Positions 34,806-45,982 of a DNA stretch of 59,213 bases are shown in pieces. The position numbers were made by a program, and so were the translations under genes. The number at the start of each line of letters is the position of its first letter. Position 1 is the first letter of the stretch. The DNA comes from Gnetum montanum (Eukaryota > Streptophyta > Gnetopsida > Gnetales > Gnetaceae), in assembly GCA_015680685.1 (NCBI GenBank), contig MNCI01006861.1, forward strand, positions 154,208 through 213,420, in the 5' to 3' direction. The notes beneath the pieces are model-generated. The model made no database searches, was not told where the DNA came from, and worked only from the letters and a program-made list of their open reading frames with translations.

Positions 34806-36542
34806 CTAAAACACCACCAAATGTGGGTGATAGCTACTTGACTATAAATTTGTCTAAGTGTCAACATGAGGCAAATTTTTTCTAAGTGCTTAGACTACAC
34901 TCTCCACTACCTTAGAGCGTAGTCAGCCAATAGAGAGCATTGTCAACTCCAAAAGCTATTTTTTTTCAATTTTTCCCAAGTTTCATTGTGAAGCAAGAAG
35001 CTGCAAATTTTTGAAAGTGTTGGGACTATGTTCTCCACTACACTGGAGCATAGTTAGCCCAGTAAAGAGTGTAGTCAACACTAGAGGCCAGGTTTACAAA
35101 TTTTTCTAAGTGTCAAGCCAACAACTACAAATTTTTCTAAGTGCTGAGACTATGCTCTCCACTGTAGTGGAGCATAGTCAAGCATAGTTGGCATGTAAGA
35201 AACAGTTTGGCAAAAAAAATTTCCAAGTGTTAAGACTATGCTCTCCACTAGATTGGAGCATAGTCAACTAGAAGCCAGATTTTACAAAAAATTTCCAAAT
35301 GTTGGGACTACACTCAACCCCAATTGGGAGCATAGTCAACCTCCCATGGAGAGCGTAGTCAACACATAGCCATGTTCTACCCCAAGTATTGGACTATGCT
35401 CTTCCTCAATCCAGAGCGTAGTCGAACGTAGTTAGGCATAACAACATCTAATGGCCTTCACAACGTAGCATCGACATTCACCTCAGCTCCAACACACCTC
35501 CCACAAGTGTAGTTAGCAAAAATGCATCTTTGTTGTACTCGCTTTTGCCCCCAAATTGTAACTATGCTCGACCCCATTCAAGATAGTGGATAGCATAGTC
35601 CTGGAGTGTAGTATTCAAAGTTGCATTTTTTCATATTTTTTAGGTACATTGTAGTCCTCTTTAGCTCATGAACATGCATTTGGCAGCATTGTCATAATCT
35701 CGCACCCTCGCAGAGTCTGTCAGAGCATAACACAACATAACACCATTTGCCTTAGTGGAGAGCATAGTTGGATGACTACATAGTCTCAACCGTTCCACTA
35801 TCACATGGCAACCAATCCACATTCCATGGGAACCCTAGGCCTATAAATACCCCAACACTCAATGTTTTAGGGGTTGGAAAATTTGAAAGTTGGCATCCTT
35901 GGCATTTGGCATTTTGGAAGCACATTTGGCACTTTGGTAAGGTAAGATATTCGTAGACCACCATAGCTCACCATAGGACATCGTAGACCACCACAATTCA
36001 CTACACACCACAACAACCAACCCGACAGGCACAAACACCATGGTAGAACATCAATTTTCATGGCCAAACACCCCTGAGACTATGACTACACTATCCATTG
36101 TGCCTGCTGTACACTGTGTACCTTCTCATCCCTTTTGAGGTTAACTATGCTCAACCCTATTTGGGGTGGTGCTACTTTCTCTCTTGCTCTCTCCTCTCCA
36201 CATTTTTTATCATTTTTACTCACATTTTGGCATTTTACTTGCATTTTTGTTTGTTTTAATGCACCATCCTACATTAACACCCTCATTTTGCACTAAAAAA
36301 TGTGACTACGCTCAACACCGTTAACATCGTGAACATCACTTACACACTTAGCATTGTTTCTTATCAGCATTATGGCTAACCACACTACACCTTGGCTACA
36401 TCTGACAAAGTCCCTATTCAATTGACAAGACCATTCAAGGACCCCATATCCACCTCTAGTAGGCCCTTGCATGAATGCAGGGTTAGGTTGTGCACCTATC
36501 AACCCCTAGGTGTTCTAGCCATCAATGTTTTTGGTCACTACA
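34806..36542 (+). mobile_element. Element C LTR copy 2
   Basis: It begins TAAAACACCACCAAAT and ends GGTCACTACA. It has the same hairpin array (about 34890-35430) and TATA box (CTATAAATACCCC, about 35841). It lacks a PBS on its right and has no matching flanking duplication, so it is neither a clean solo LTR nor a normal 5' LTR. Confidence 0.8.
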
Positions 36543-36949
36543 AGCATAGGCATTGCCTACTAACCAATTGGTGTAGATTGGACCCTATCATTGGTTCCCC
36601 TAAAATCCTGTGTAGCAACCCTAGAGCTCACATTTCCACAATTAGCTAAATTCTTGATGCTATTAATAAGAGCGTAGTTAGCTCTCAATGTAGAGTGTGC
36701 AATTGGCCCTCAGCATAGAGAGCATAGTTAGCTCTCAGCGTAGACAGCATAGTCACTAGAGTTAGCAATTTTTGCACTCAGCAACTCTTGTCCTTCCCTC
36801 TTACAACTTGATTTGCATCTATGAATTCCAAGTAGCCTTCAACATCAATCCTAAGCACACTCATCGTCTTTCCCATCCAACAAGAAACCAGGACTGACAA
36901 CCCTAGGAATCCTATAATGGCTGAGCCAAGGTAATCCCTTAGGCTGCAT
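36543..36949. other. Element C leader before gag, with more copies of the GAGCGTAGTTAGC motif
   Basis: Four or so copies of GAGCRTAGTTAGCTCTCA-like sequence occur at 36670-36760, outside the LTR. No gene was seen before the gag frame. Confidence 0.5.
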
Positions 36950-38580
36950 GGGAAAGATCCAAAGTACATCGTGCTAAGTGATGAACAATACAACTTCATT
37001 TGTGCTAAGATTCAAGCAGGGCTATTCGTAGACTGCTTAGACATGGAAGCAAAGCGAGGCTACAAATTAGTTCATTGCAATAGATGGGAGTACATCCCCT
37101 CCTCACTTGACATCATCCCACTAACAAAGCCCTACTGGTGGATGCTATCCTAGCTCATCCAAAAAAGTGAACATGAAGAAGGAACAAACTATAAAAAACC
37201 CCTGTAGGAAGAACAGGACAACTTTGAAGCTCACTCCAAACATGAGGGCTCCTTCAATATCATCTTCCAGTGAGCAACCCCTAGACTAGCTCTTCTACAA
37301 TCCTATTCACCCGTTTCTTTTGAGATGATCATAACATCGATGTCACCATCTAGGTCAATGCCTATTATAGCAATGCACTAGACACATCTTGATGTGCTAG
37401 CTCCCTTTATCTTGCCCTTCATGGCATCACTACCACTCATCCAACCATTGCTGCCTAGTGCAATTGTGTCAACTCAACCACACTTTCACGTAAGGTCCAT
37501 CTCCGGGCCCCATGCTACTTAGGCACCCTACATCTTGCCTATCTTATCAACATCCTTGGCATCGGCCCAACCCACGTATGCATCACCCACCTCGATTGTC
37601 ATCCCTATAGCATAGCCCACACATCAAGCCCATTTGGAAATTCTACAATCCAAAACAAGGCCATGGACCACACAATTAGTCCAATAACAAGTCACGCAAC
37701 TAGCATAACCAATTGGAATATGTCACAACTTAGACCAGCCATTCCAAATGATTCAAAGACTGATGAAAGAGGTGAAGTAGCTCAAGGCTACCTCCTTTGA
37801 AATTGTTGAAGTGTTAGAATTTTACTAGAATGACCTTATCAATCTTGTGGTTCCACCACTAACTCTTTCACCCGGGGTCCCACTACCTCAGTTCACAAAG
37901 TACAATAGTGAGGGGAACCCCAACACATATCTAGTTACATTTAGATTAGAGTGTTTGCTATTGCAAGCATGGTCACACATCATCATATGCATATTTGCTA
38001 TGTCGCTCACTAGCAAGGTGCTAGACTAGTACCATGCATTACCTAGAAGCTCTATCTCCTCTTTGGAGGATCTTCTGAGCTAATTTGTAATGCAATTCAA
38101 GTACAACTTGAAGCTAGAAACCACCCTATAGCAACTTATGCAAATCAAGCAAGGCCACCTAGAGGCCATACAAAAATTCATCCAATGCTAGAGTGCCTCA
38201 TTAAATGAAATACGAAAGCCAATAGCTAAAACACACCTCCTGGCCATATTTAAGGATGCAGTTAATGACTTTATAAAGTTAAAGCTATACTACTTGGGTC
38301 CATAGTCTTTAAGCCAAGACTTTTCCCAAACCCAGAGCATATAGGATGTAGCCGAAGCCAATAAGGACTTGGCCTACATGGCCTATAAAAAATTGCATGT
38401 GAGGAAGGACAAGGATAAAGGGAAGCAGAATGCAACTGTGGAAACTGTGGCCAAAGAGGCTAAAACAATCAACTTGAGGCCAACGACCAGGCCATCCAAG
38501 GCCCCGGCCAACAACAGAACTGCCAGCCCTAGCACTGCAGTAACTAACCAGCCCACGTCACTAGTAGCCATAGTGTAAGC
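36950..38580 (+). pseudogene. Element C gag, one frame with stops
   Basis: One plus-strand frame can be followed from about 36971 with no frameshift into protease. The first 800 bases are Pro/Ser-rich. The retrotransposon gag core lies at about 37850-38280: P-Q-F-T-K-Y-N-S-E-G-N-P-N-T-Y-L, then S-S-I-S-S-L-E-D-L-L near 38052, and F-K-Y-N-L-K-L-E-T-T-L near 38096. A Lys/Thr-rich basic segment follows (38369-38578). The frame is broken only by point stops, mostly TAG, where Gln or Trp is expected. Confidence 0.75.
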
Positions 38581-40447
38581 TACTCCAAGGCCTAACTTTG
38601 AGTGCAAGGATCATTCCAAGTACACCTCACTGCCATTAAAACCTTCAAAACTATTGGACCAACTGTTGAAAGTTGGATGTATCTAATACAAGAAGATGTC
38701 TAAAGATGCTTACAAAATACATGATTGATATTGTGAGCTCCTAAGGAATCCTGCGTTGGTAGCCCTGAATGAGCCCCTAGTCCCAAAACACTTTAGGCTG
38801 GATTATTTCTGCCACTACCACTAGTTTCCTAGTCGTAACACTAATTTTTGCATAGCCCCATAGGATAACCTCTAAAGAATGATTAATAGAGGTGAGTTGG
38901 TACTCAATGCTACTAAGCTAGTTAGACCTCAGAACTAATATATGAGCATGTATAAGGACCCTCTAAACATAGATGATGTTGGCTACATCATAAACACTAT
39001 TAGCGTCAATGACAACTCAAAATTGGTGTAGCAGACATTCGTGGTCCATGTGCCCTTTGGTAGCACAAGGGCATTTGCGGGCCCTACGAGTTTGAGGTTC
39101 CCATGTGTCATCAAAGTGCCACCTCAAGCACCTATAAATCCCTTCATGGTTAGGATCCCATAACATGTCGCAACAACAATAGTTTAGCCAACCTTTGTTG
39201 TCAAGGTGCTACAACATGCTAACTCCTCACCTACCTAGAGTTCGGTAGTGGGCAACACATCAATCCCTTCTCATCCAAGAGCCAATCCTACTGGCAACAT
39301 TAACAGACCTTTTAGATGGCAACTCGGGAGGCTCAATGAGCATCTCACAAATAGGATGATTAGGCAACATCAAGAGTAAAGAGCTCTTAGTTTGCTGAAA
39401 CTAGTCCCTATATTTGCAATCCCCATGGCCAAAATAACTGAGGAGGCTATCACTAGCAAATCACAACCAAGCACTAAGGCCCCTACATAGGCCAAGCCAA
39501 CAAAGCCCAACTTGCCTCCTAGAGAAATTCATCTCTTAGGATGTATGGAAGAAGTCAAAGCTAGTAAAAACATAACTGACGGCAAAGAGTTTGTGGATGC
39601 ATTAGCCCAAGTTAAGCAAACACTCAAATAGAAGAACACAATGTTGAGTCTCAATGACCTAATCATGATCTCATCTACCCACTACAAAGTGCTAGTGCGG
39701 ATGTTAAGCTCTATTCCTGTCATGGAGGATATTCCTACAAATGAGAATCCCATCCACGCAGTGATGTTGCCTGCTACACCGTAGGAATCAAGTTCCACAT
39801 CCTTTGTGTTTCGTGATGAGGTAATTAAGATCAACCTTGAGAAGGGTGAGGTCATAATAATGCCCATGTTCATCACCATACGAGTTGGGTGATGCAAGAT
39901 TCAGAAGGTGCACATTGACAATGGGGTAGCAACAAATATTATCCCATACACCATCATTGATAAGTTAGGCCTTATGAACCAAATCAAGCCAACGAAAACC
40001 ACATGTCTGAAGTTCTTTAACAAGTCATGCATCATTGTTAAGGGTATTGTCACAATAGCCTTCATGGTAGGGGAAGAATTCCTCATCATTGTTGAATTCA
40101 TCATCATAGAGGAAATGCCTAGCTTTAACTTAATATTGGGTAGGCCTTGGTTGGCCCAATTACGAGTTGCTTCCTCTTCATTCCACCAAGAAATCCACCT
40201 TCCCTACAAAGGTGGTGAGGTTATTATCAATGGTGATAATGTAACCCCTCTGGCCATCAACAACATAGATATGGAGCAAGCATTAGAGGTAGAATTTCTT
40301 GATGACATGTCTGCAACAAAGGATAAGAACGAAATATGTGAGGTAGACCCATCCAAAAGGATAGAAGAAGTTGACAACTTATTAGAGGACTTCCTTTGGG
40401 AAAAATTGCCCTTCAACGTAGCAAGCGAGGGTCCAGGAGACTACTGA
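38581..40447 (+). pseudogene. Element C linker and aspartic protease
   Basis: This continues the gag frame. The clean part is 39908-40447 (179 codons after the ATG). H-I-D-N-G-V-A-T-N-I-I-P is the retropepsin active site in the D-N-G form seen in the Tat lineage. Later come I-L-G-R-P-W-L and S-S-S-F-H-Q-E-I-H-L-P-Y-K-G-G-E, both typical of Tat protease. An acidic tail follows, ending in TGA at 40445-40447. The linker 38581-39900 has about ten TAG, six TAA and two TGA stops by my reading but no frame change. RT does not follow; it lies 13 kb further right. Confidence 0.75.
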
Positions 40448-40795
40448 ATAGTGCACCCTAGGCCCTACACACCTCCTAACCCATGCCGAATGAGGAAGCA
40501 ACTGTGCAACTAAGGTACCCCCTTAGCTAGAAATATGCTAAGTTCTTGCCTATCCTTTACTTCTACACGTCATGTGTTTTACCTTTCGCTTACATCACAT
40601 TTGTTTATGTATTTACATTTAGCTTGATTGCTTAGATTATGCATCATTTCACTTTGTTTACACATTTATCCTTTTATTTTATGCATTCGCTCGTTTGGTT
40701 TACCCCTTTAGAAGTTATTATATTAACACATAAAAAAATCAAAATGCACAAAAATTATAAAAGCCAAAATTACAAAAAGAGAGATAGCAACATAC
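40448..40795. other. Element C spacer after protease
   Basis: It is T-rich and then A-rich non-coding sequence with no gene seen. It leads into minisatellite 1. Confidence 0.4.
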
Positions 40796-41150
40796 TAGGC
40801 CCAGAATGGCCTTAAACTGCCACTGTTAATCCTATCGATGTGGCCCGAAATGGCCTTAAACTAGTAATACAATAGGCTTAGAATGGACTTAAACTATCGC
40901 CATGGCCCAAAATGGCCTTAAACTAGTAGCCTCAGCCCACTATGGCCTCAAACTGGCAACATGTGGCCTGCCAAGGCCTTAAACTAGCAACATGCAGCCT
41001 ACCATGGCCTTAAATTGGCAACATATGGCCCACCATGACCTTAAACTACCACCTTCAATCCCATCGCAGTGGTCCAAAATGGCCTTAAACTAGCATCAGC
41101 CCTCCTGCTATAGCCTTAAATTAGCATGGGACCCACAATGGCCTAATCAC
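40796..41150. repeat. Minisatellite 1, unit about 31 bp, about 11 copies
   Basis: Units centre on ATGGCCTTAAACTAGCAAC, followed by a variable GGCCCA-rich part. Unit length varies from about 28 to 44 bp. The core TTAAACTAGCA is shared with minisatellite 2 at 55085-55440. Confidence 0.85.
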
Positions 41151-41359
41151 ACTTTCGTTGCATAATCCTAAGTTAGCGCATTAATTTATTGTGTTACAAG
41201 CATAGCAAGTGCATAGAAAATGACCATACAAAAAAAAGAGTTTACATATTACACATAGCACATAGCAAATAGTAAACAGTCATCCATCAAGGGTAACATG
41301 AATACCAATACATGGCATGAGTAGCATCAAAGGAAAAAATGTAGCAAAAAAATCCTAGT
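41151..41359. other. Spacer between minisatellite 1 and the antisense gene
   Basis: It is A-rich with a G-run (GGGGGGG near 41362) and no gene. On the minus strand it would be the 3' UTR and end of the antisense gene. Confidence 0.35.
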
Positions 41360-41550
41360 GGGGGGGTACATCTGGTCATGCTCAACTAGTGGCACTAGGT
41401 GGGGGTGGTGAATCTGCTTCCTCTATCGTGTTGTTGGGGCTTGCAACATCACATGGTACCTACCATAATCATAGCAAATATGAGTGATAAGTAAGCAAAT
41501 ATGCACTACACAAGCTAACTCCAAACATAAAAAGCATTAAAAAAACTAAC

Positions 41551-42342
41551 CTAAGAGGGTCCCACATCTGTAAGTTCTGAAGATAACTTTCCAAGGCCAA
41601 CCTCCAAGCGTCAAAGGATCTTGGCCTCGAAAAGTTGTGTAGCCCTCCTAGTCAAAGTCAATCCCTACAAGGGTCTTGCCTCTGTCCATGGCGGTCCATG
41701 CAAGTAGCTCCATCAAAAAGGTAGCAGAAGAAACCTCTCCAAAAGGGGTGATGATCTACCTCTTAGGAGAGCCACTCACCACCGTGTGTTGCACAAACAA
41801 CTCATATGCCCACCTCACATCGATTGCCTCAAGAAATATCTTGAGATAGTGGTGTTTGGTAGACTCCTCCTTGTACCATTGCAGGTATGTGTTGCACTCT
41901 CACTTCTACTGGTGCCTATGGTTCTTCTGTGTTTTTCCTCATCAATAGACCTTTGTGCTATAATTTTTCCAATCTTGATTCTTTTGGGCGAGCAAGTCCA
42001 TCTGAAATTGTTGCTTTATCATCTCCCATGTGGCTTCATTCCTACCTCTAAGAGCTATCTAATATCTCACACACTCTATCTTAGAGGTACTTCAAGTTTT
42101 ATCTCCCTGCGATCTATCTACTAAGAAGTCATATCTAGATTGAAGATCTTTGATCTTCTTATCCTAGCTGGTCACCCTCTCCTAGAGTTTGTGCACACAT
42201 TTCCACAAGTTCTCATTCAAGTGTCTATAAACCCACAATGCCTTTGCATAGGAAAGTGTGCACTTGTTCGATATCTCATACATGTGGTCAGGGAGGACGT
42301 CCACCTTGGCCTTCTTGCTCAGATCCCACTATAGCTTAGAAC
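41551..42342 (-). pseudogene. Antisense gene, long 3' helical exon
   Basis: It is 792 bases read in one frame from end to end, between acceptor TAACTACAG and donor GTTAGTTT. It contains Lys/Gln/Leu-rich helical sequence (D-K-K-I-K-D-L-Q-S-R-Y), then W-E-M-I-K-Q-Q-F-Q-M-D-L-L, an aromatic stretch (L-Q-W-Y-K-E-E-S) and I-T-P-F-G-E-V-S-S-A-T-F-L-M-E-L-L. About seven TAG and four TGA stops occur, no TAA and no frameshift. Purely substitutional decay argues that this frame was once coding. Confidence 0.55.
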
Positions 42343-42437
42343 CTGTAGTTATACAACAATCAATCAATCTTAGTTGAAAACTAAGCACTTAAGTGGTAAG
42401 TAAGATAACATAAAGTGAAGCAACATTGCAGACATAC

Positions 42438-42575
42438 TAAACTCAAGATCTGCTTGTCATAAGTAGTCCACCATGTCCTCAACGATGCCTTCCATGAAGG
42501 AAAATTTATCTAGCATGTTTACCCACAACTCCATTTGGTAGGTAGATGTTGGAACGCTGGTGGGAATATCTAATG
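42438..42575 (-). pseudogene. Antisense gene, short exon
   Basis: It is 138 bases, with acceptor GTTATAG and donor GTATGTCTG. It encodes L-D-I-P-T-S-V-P-T-S, then W-V-N-M-L-D-K-F-S-F-M-E-G-I, with one TGA. Phase is kept on both sides. Confidence 0.55.
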
Positions 42576-42666
42576 CTATAACACAATGATGCAATTAATA
42601 CATACTTGAATAGCTAAAAATACTAGAGTAAATAGGCAAGGACAAATGGAAACATAAGTTAGTTAC

Positions 42667-42894
42667 CTAGCAAGCCCTTAGGCATGAGTGTAGGGGGCCC
42701 ACCTAGCTGCACACCATCAAACAAGCTATCAAAATCACCCCCATCGGGGTGGATCAACCCCTCTTCCTCCAACTACTGGAGGGTCTATATTTCCTCATGT
42801 AGCTCACCTCCATGAGTCTCCTCCTCCCCAGCTTGAGGAGATGCTTCCTCTGCTACCACCTCGACTACTACTTCTGCAGCCCTCTCTCCTTTCT
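42667..42894 (-). pseudogene. Antisense gene, acidic exon
   Basis: It is 228 bases (76 codons), with donor GTAACTAAC and acceptor AATTGCAG. It encodes a Glu/Val-rich acidic segment (E-V-V-V-E-V-V-A-E-E), then H-P-D-G-G-D-F-D-S-L-F-D-G-V, with two TAG stops. Phase agrees with both neighbours. Confidence 0.55.
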
Positions 42895-42975
42895 CTGCAA
42901 TTAACACATATAGCACATTAGTGTGCATAGCACATCATAATAGAAAAAAACATATAACTAATGCACCATACTAAC

Positions 42976-44020
42976 CTGCAACATCTACACACAAGCTTTG
43001 AAGCTTGATGCAAATCCTCTTGCTACCTAGCTTCCCGATCTCAGGGGCAGCCTCCTCCTTAGGACATGGCCTCTTAATGTTGGCCTTAGATGGCCCCATT
43101 GTCTCTATTATATGTGGTTTGCCTTACTTATGTTCCTAGTGCCAATTGGAGGACCCTCACCTATGCTATCACACAAGTAATGTGACTATCCTATGGGACC
43201 CTTGGTCATTACTAATAATGACTCATCGATCTCCTCTAGGGGGTTCTACACGTGTAGTCGAGAACATGTGCTTGATTCATGGTTTAGATAGCTCATCATG
43301 ATCTTGCACCACCCATCACCCACCATCTTATACACCCAAGAGCTCCACGAACCTTTGTAGGTATCCTGTAAAGAACATGGAACCTCGCCTAGAGGTTGAG
43401 CCATAGCCTAGAGATCTCCACATGTAGGCCAGTGGCTATATACATGGCCCAATTGAAACTCGTACCCTCTAGCAACACCTCCTTCATCACCCATGCCTAT
43501 TTCAGCCCAAGGATCTTTCCTTGGGAGAGCAACTTTGGAAAGGCACAAGTGTGGAAAAGAGGGTAAAGCTTCCATACCTTAGGCACTAGCACATTCTTAA
43601 TCAATATGCCCTTGTGAGATTGAGTGACCTCCAACCAGTCCTCGATCTCCCCTCTACAGTCCGCCTCCCTGTTGGCCTTATCAAAAATCATCAGGCCATT
43701 AATAGGAAGACCAAAGAAGTTGACAAAGAAAGGCTCGTTGAGGTCTAGCACTACCATCATGCTGTGCACCTGGGTGACAAATTACTTAACATCGCTACTA
43801 AAGGAATTAATGACAGTAACCATTTCGACCACCAAGATACTTGAGTTAAGGGCCAAAAATAGGTTCATCAACCCAATGCATATGAGTTGAGCCATTATTG
43901 CATTTGATGATTTATGGCATAGCCAGTATTACACAACCTCCATATCACCATACTTCATGATGAGGGTGGTCTCTATGCGACTCATGGTGATCACCGTTAA
44001 CTTGATCGAGGCAACCATCA
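42976..44020 (-). pseudogene. Antisense gene, long exon with plant-mobile-domain-like stretch
   Basis: It is 1045 bases between acceptor TTTGTTGCAG and donor GTTAGTATG. The best open piece is 43769-43497 (90 codons): L-D-L-N-E-P-F-F-V-N-F-F-G-L-P, then a Cys/Asp-containing segment and P-L-F-H-T-C-A-F-P-K. Next is F-N-W-A-M-Y-I-A-T-G-L-H-V-E-I near 43455, similar in style to the extra-ORF proteins of plant Ty3/gypsy elements. The last 120 bases encode a basic Lys/Arg-rich stretch (S-K-A-N-I-K-R-P-C-P-K-E-E). A frameshift lies in the middle. Confidence 0.5.
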
Positions 44021-44128
44021 CTGCAACAAAGGAACATCAACATTAATGTTAGCATCATGCAAATGAGGCAATCTGAAAGGCATACATGAACAACCACATG
44101 AGCCAAGAGCCAAAACATAGATATGTAC

Positions 44129-44397
44129 ATGGTATAAAAAGGATGTTAGATGAGGGTGGTGCTACAAGAATCTCCTTGGTGTTAATTTCACTAGTAGCCC
44201 ACTCATCCAACTAACTATGAGTCCTAAATCACTCATATGACTTTAGGTATCAAGTAAAGTAGGTCTCTAGATCAAGTCCCACTGACTTAATCATAGCTAC
44301 CTAAACATTCATGCTAGATGAGAACACCTCCAAAGTAGTGTGGGTCAAGGCTAGAGCATCCACCTCATCATGCAAGCTCTCCTTGTCAACTTTGAAC
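44129..44397 (-). pseudogene. Antisense gene, helical exon after the HAD domain
   Basis: It is 269 bases between acceptor AATGCTAG and donor GTACATATC. The best frame begins F-K-V-D-K-E-S-L-H-D-E-V-D-A-L and ends near V-A-P-P-S-S-N-I-L-F-I, with TAG and TGA stops. No domain was recognised. Confidence 0.45.
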
Positions 44398-44481
44398 CTA
44401 GCATTAATCATGAGCTATTAGTGATTTAACATGAGCTAGTAGTGAAAAAATAAACACTACGAGAATCATGAAAGCACTTAC

Positions 44482-44933
44482 CCTCTGGTGTAGTAGATAG
44501 TTTCAAGTGGGTTCTAGAATAAGGTATGCACCATAACGCAATAAAAAGGGTGTTGCTCTTGTTGTAAAAAATAAACCTTGTCATGCACCATATCTTGGAT
44601 AGTTGTTGCATGCTCCTAGGACCTCTACCTAAACCACCTGCCCCATCAATGCTAGCAGTAGGCTTATCTGAGACAAATTTCAGGATGCCCCAGTTAGCTT
44701 CAAGCAACAACATCTTTGTGATAGTGCTAGTAACCTCCACTACCAAGTGTGACCACATAATCATACTAAACTGCTATAGTAGGTATTCTAGGAACTCACA
44801 AGCCTTTGGCTAAAACCACACTACCTGATGGCCCACCCACATATCTAGTGCATGCATGTTAGGGATAGGTTTGCTCATACAGCATAGAATGCCCACGAGC
44901 TTCACTATGATCAAAATAGGTTTCAACAACACC
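44482..44933 (-). pseudogene. Antisense gene, FCP1/NIF-like HAD phosphatase exon
   Basis: Landmarks in order, with family expectations in brackets: a hydrophobic strand ending V-G-I-L-C-C (where D-L-N-G-x-L-C is expected, so catalytic motif I has lost its aspartates), K-P-I-P-N, V-V-W-F-x-P-K-A-C-E-F-L-E-Y-L-L (RP...FL), F-S-M-I-M-W-S (W-S/T-S), S-D-K-P (D-Q-P), Q-Q-L-S-K-I-W (KDL..W), N-K-S-N-T-L-F-I (NTLLIDD). After a 1-bp shift come N-P-L-E-T-I-Y and the junction to the next exon. FCP1-type HAD proteins dephosphorylate Ser in protein tails such as the RNA polymerase II CTD. This copy lacks the nucleophile. The donor GTAAGTG at 44481 is textbook. The acceptor may alternatively be at 44944. 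Confidence 0.6.
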
Positions 44934-45082
44934 CTACAACACCCTGCAACTACCAAGCAATAGGCAAAGTGTTAGTATACATATATAAATGCAAATTTTG
45001 ACATTAAATTACTTAGAAAAATCAGTGAAACTAGCAAAATATAACATAGACTATCAAAAAATTCCTAATCTTGGCAATACAC

Positions 45083-45195
45083 CCTGGGGCCCCATGGGTA
45101 AAGAATGTCAACCACTTCATTTGATGCACCTAGTACTCACTAGGGTATAGCATGTTTTTATGGGCTTAGTGCCACATTTTGTAGGTTTAGCATGA
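45083..45195 (-). pseudogene. Antisense gene, exon before the HAD exon
   Basis: The minus-strand frame near 45180-45085 has M-L-Y-P-S-E-Y, then H-Q-M-K-W-L-T-F-F-T-H-G-A-P, with two TAG stops. The donor is CAGG/GTGTATTG at 45082. Phase matches the acceptor at 44934. Its 5' limit is uncertain. Confidence 0.4.
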
Positions 45196-45200
45196 TGCAT

Positions 45201-45550
45201 AGTTAACAAAGTTTTGGTGAAATTTTTTCGAACTCTAGACAACCTTAGTGAAGAGTGTAGTCTAGAAACTGCAAAATTTTTTTACCTCCGAATAGCCTTA
45301 ATGGAGAGCATAGTTTGGAAACTGCAAAAATTCTCTGGATTGCCTCAATAGAGAGTGTAGTCCAAAAAAGAGGGGTCAAAATTTTTCTAACTCTAGGAGC
45401 ACCCTGATTACACTCTAAAACATGGAAAGCATAGTCCCAAAAAATAGATATTTTTTCAAACACTTGCAACATAGGCATTTTTACAAACACTTACCAAACC
45501 ACACTCTCAATGCATGGAGAGCATAGTCTTAACATGATGTCGTGCCTAGA
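45201..45550. other. Element C segment with hairpin-motif copies before element D
   Basis: Copies of GGAGAGCATAGTC and GAGAGTGTAGTCC occur at about 45250, 45303, 45349, 45425 and 45518. On the minus strand this may be 5' UTR or intron of the antisense gene. The 81-codon minus frame at 45245-45490 is not recognised. Confidence 0.45.
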
Positions 45551-45555
45551 AACCC

Positions 45556-45866
45556 TGATGAACTGTGTTAGGAACAATCAGAACTTAGTTAGTAAATAGT
45601 TAATCTAAGTTAGTTACTTAAGTTCTCTTCACCTTCCCCTATTAGCATAAGACATTAAAAAGATAAAAAGTATAAAAATCATATACCTCAAACTTGCTTA
45701 ACCATACAACTGTGACAATACAATTAAGTTTGGGAAGACAACGATTGATTAACCCTTAAGTGTTCCATTAAGGCGTATAAGCACTTAGTCCTTGGAGTTT
45801 GACCAGATCACGAGTGACACGCTCGTATTCGTATGGTTGAGTGTAGGGGTACCTCACCACTCATCA
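45556..45866 (+). mobile_element. Element D 5' LTR with internal deletion
   Basis: It starts TGATGAACTG and jumps straight to TGTTAGGAACAATCAG, which in the 3' LTR lies about 475 bp further on. The lost part holds the palindromes, TATA box and transcription start region. ACTG occurs at both break points in the 3' LTR. With this 5' LTR the copy should not be transcribed normally. Confidence 0.85.
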
Positions 45867-45867
45867 T

Positions 45868-45885
45868 TGGCACTGTTGCCGGGGA
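45868..45885 (+). other. Element D primer binding site, Asp-tRNA type
   Basis: TGGCACTGTTGCCGGGGA starts one base after the LTR and is nearly identical to the known Athila-type Asp-tRNA PBS. Confidence 0.8.
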
Positions 45886-45982
45886 CTTAGTTGTTTGTGC
45901 ACTATGTAGAACATAGGAAATCATCCACATCATTGGGAAGCTATAATGAACCCTTTAGGGTTAATCAAGAAAAGATAAGACA

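Larger units (their letters stand above)
41360..45200 (-). pseudogene. Antisense multi-exon gene inside element C (FCP1-like HAD domain plus unknown domains)
   Basis: On the strand opposite gag-pol, seven introns of 80-150 bp with GT/AG ends can be placed: 44934-45082, 44398-44481, 44021-44128, 42895-42975, 42576-42666, 42343-42437 and 41460-41550. At the last four the phase matches across the junctions, and exons 42667-42894, 42438-42575 and 41551-42342 are all multiples of three. Reading 5' to 3' the product has an FCP1/NIF-like HAD phosphatase domain, a helical region, a region somewhat like plant-mobile-domain proteins, an acidic Glu-rich segment and a Lys/Gln-rich helical C-terminal part. 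Stops (mostly TAG and TGA) and at least two indels break it. An upstream exon lies at 52763-52890, beyond element D. This looks like a host-type gene carried antisense by the element. Function is not known. Confidence 0.65.

Noticed and set aside
36778-36999. 73-codon minus frame before gag of element C
   Set aside because: It has no recognisable features and overlaps the start of the long gag-protease frame on the other strand.
40796-41150. CRISPR-like array
   Set aside because: Repeats and intervals both vary gradually, the context is a plant retrotransposon, and there are no cas genes. It is a minisatellite.
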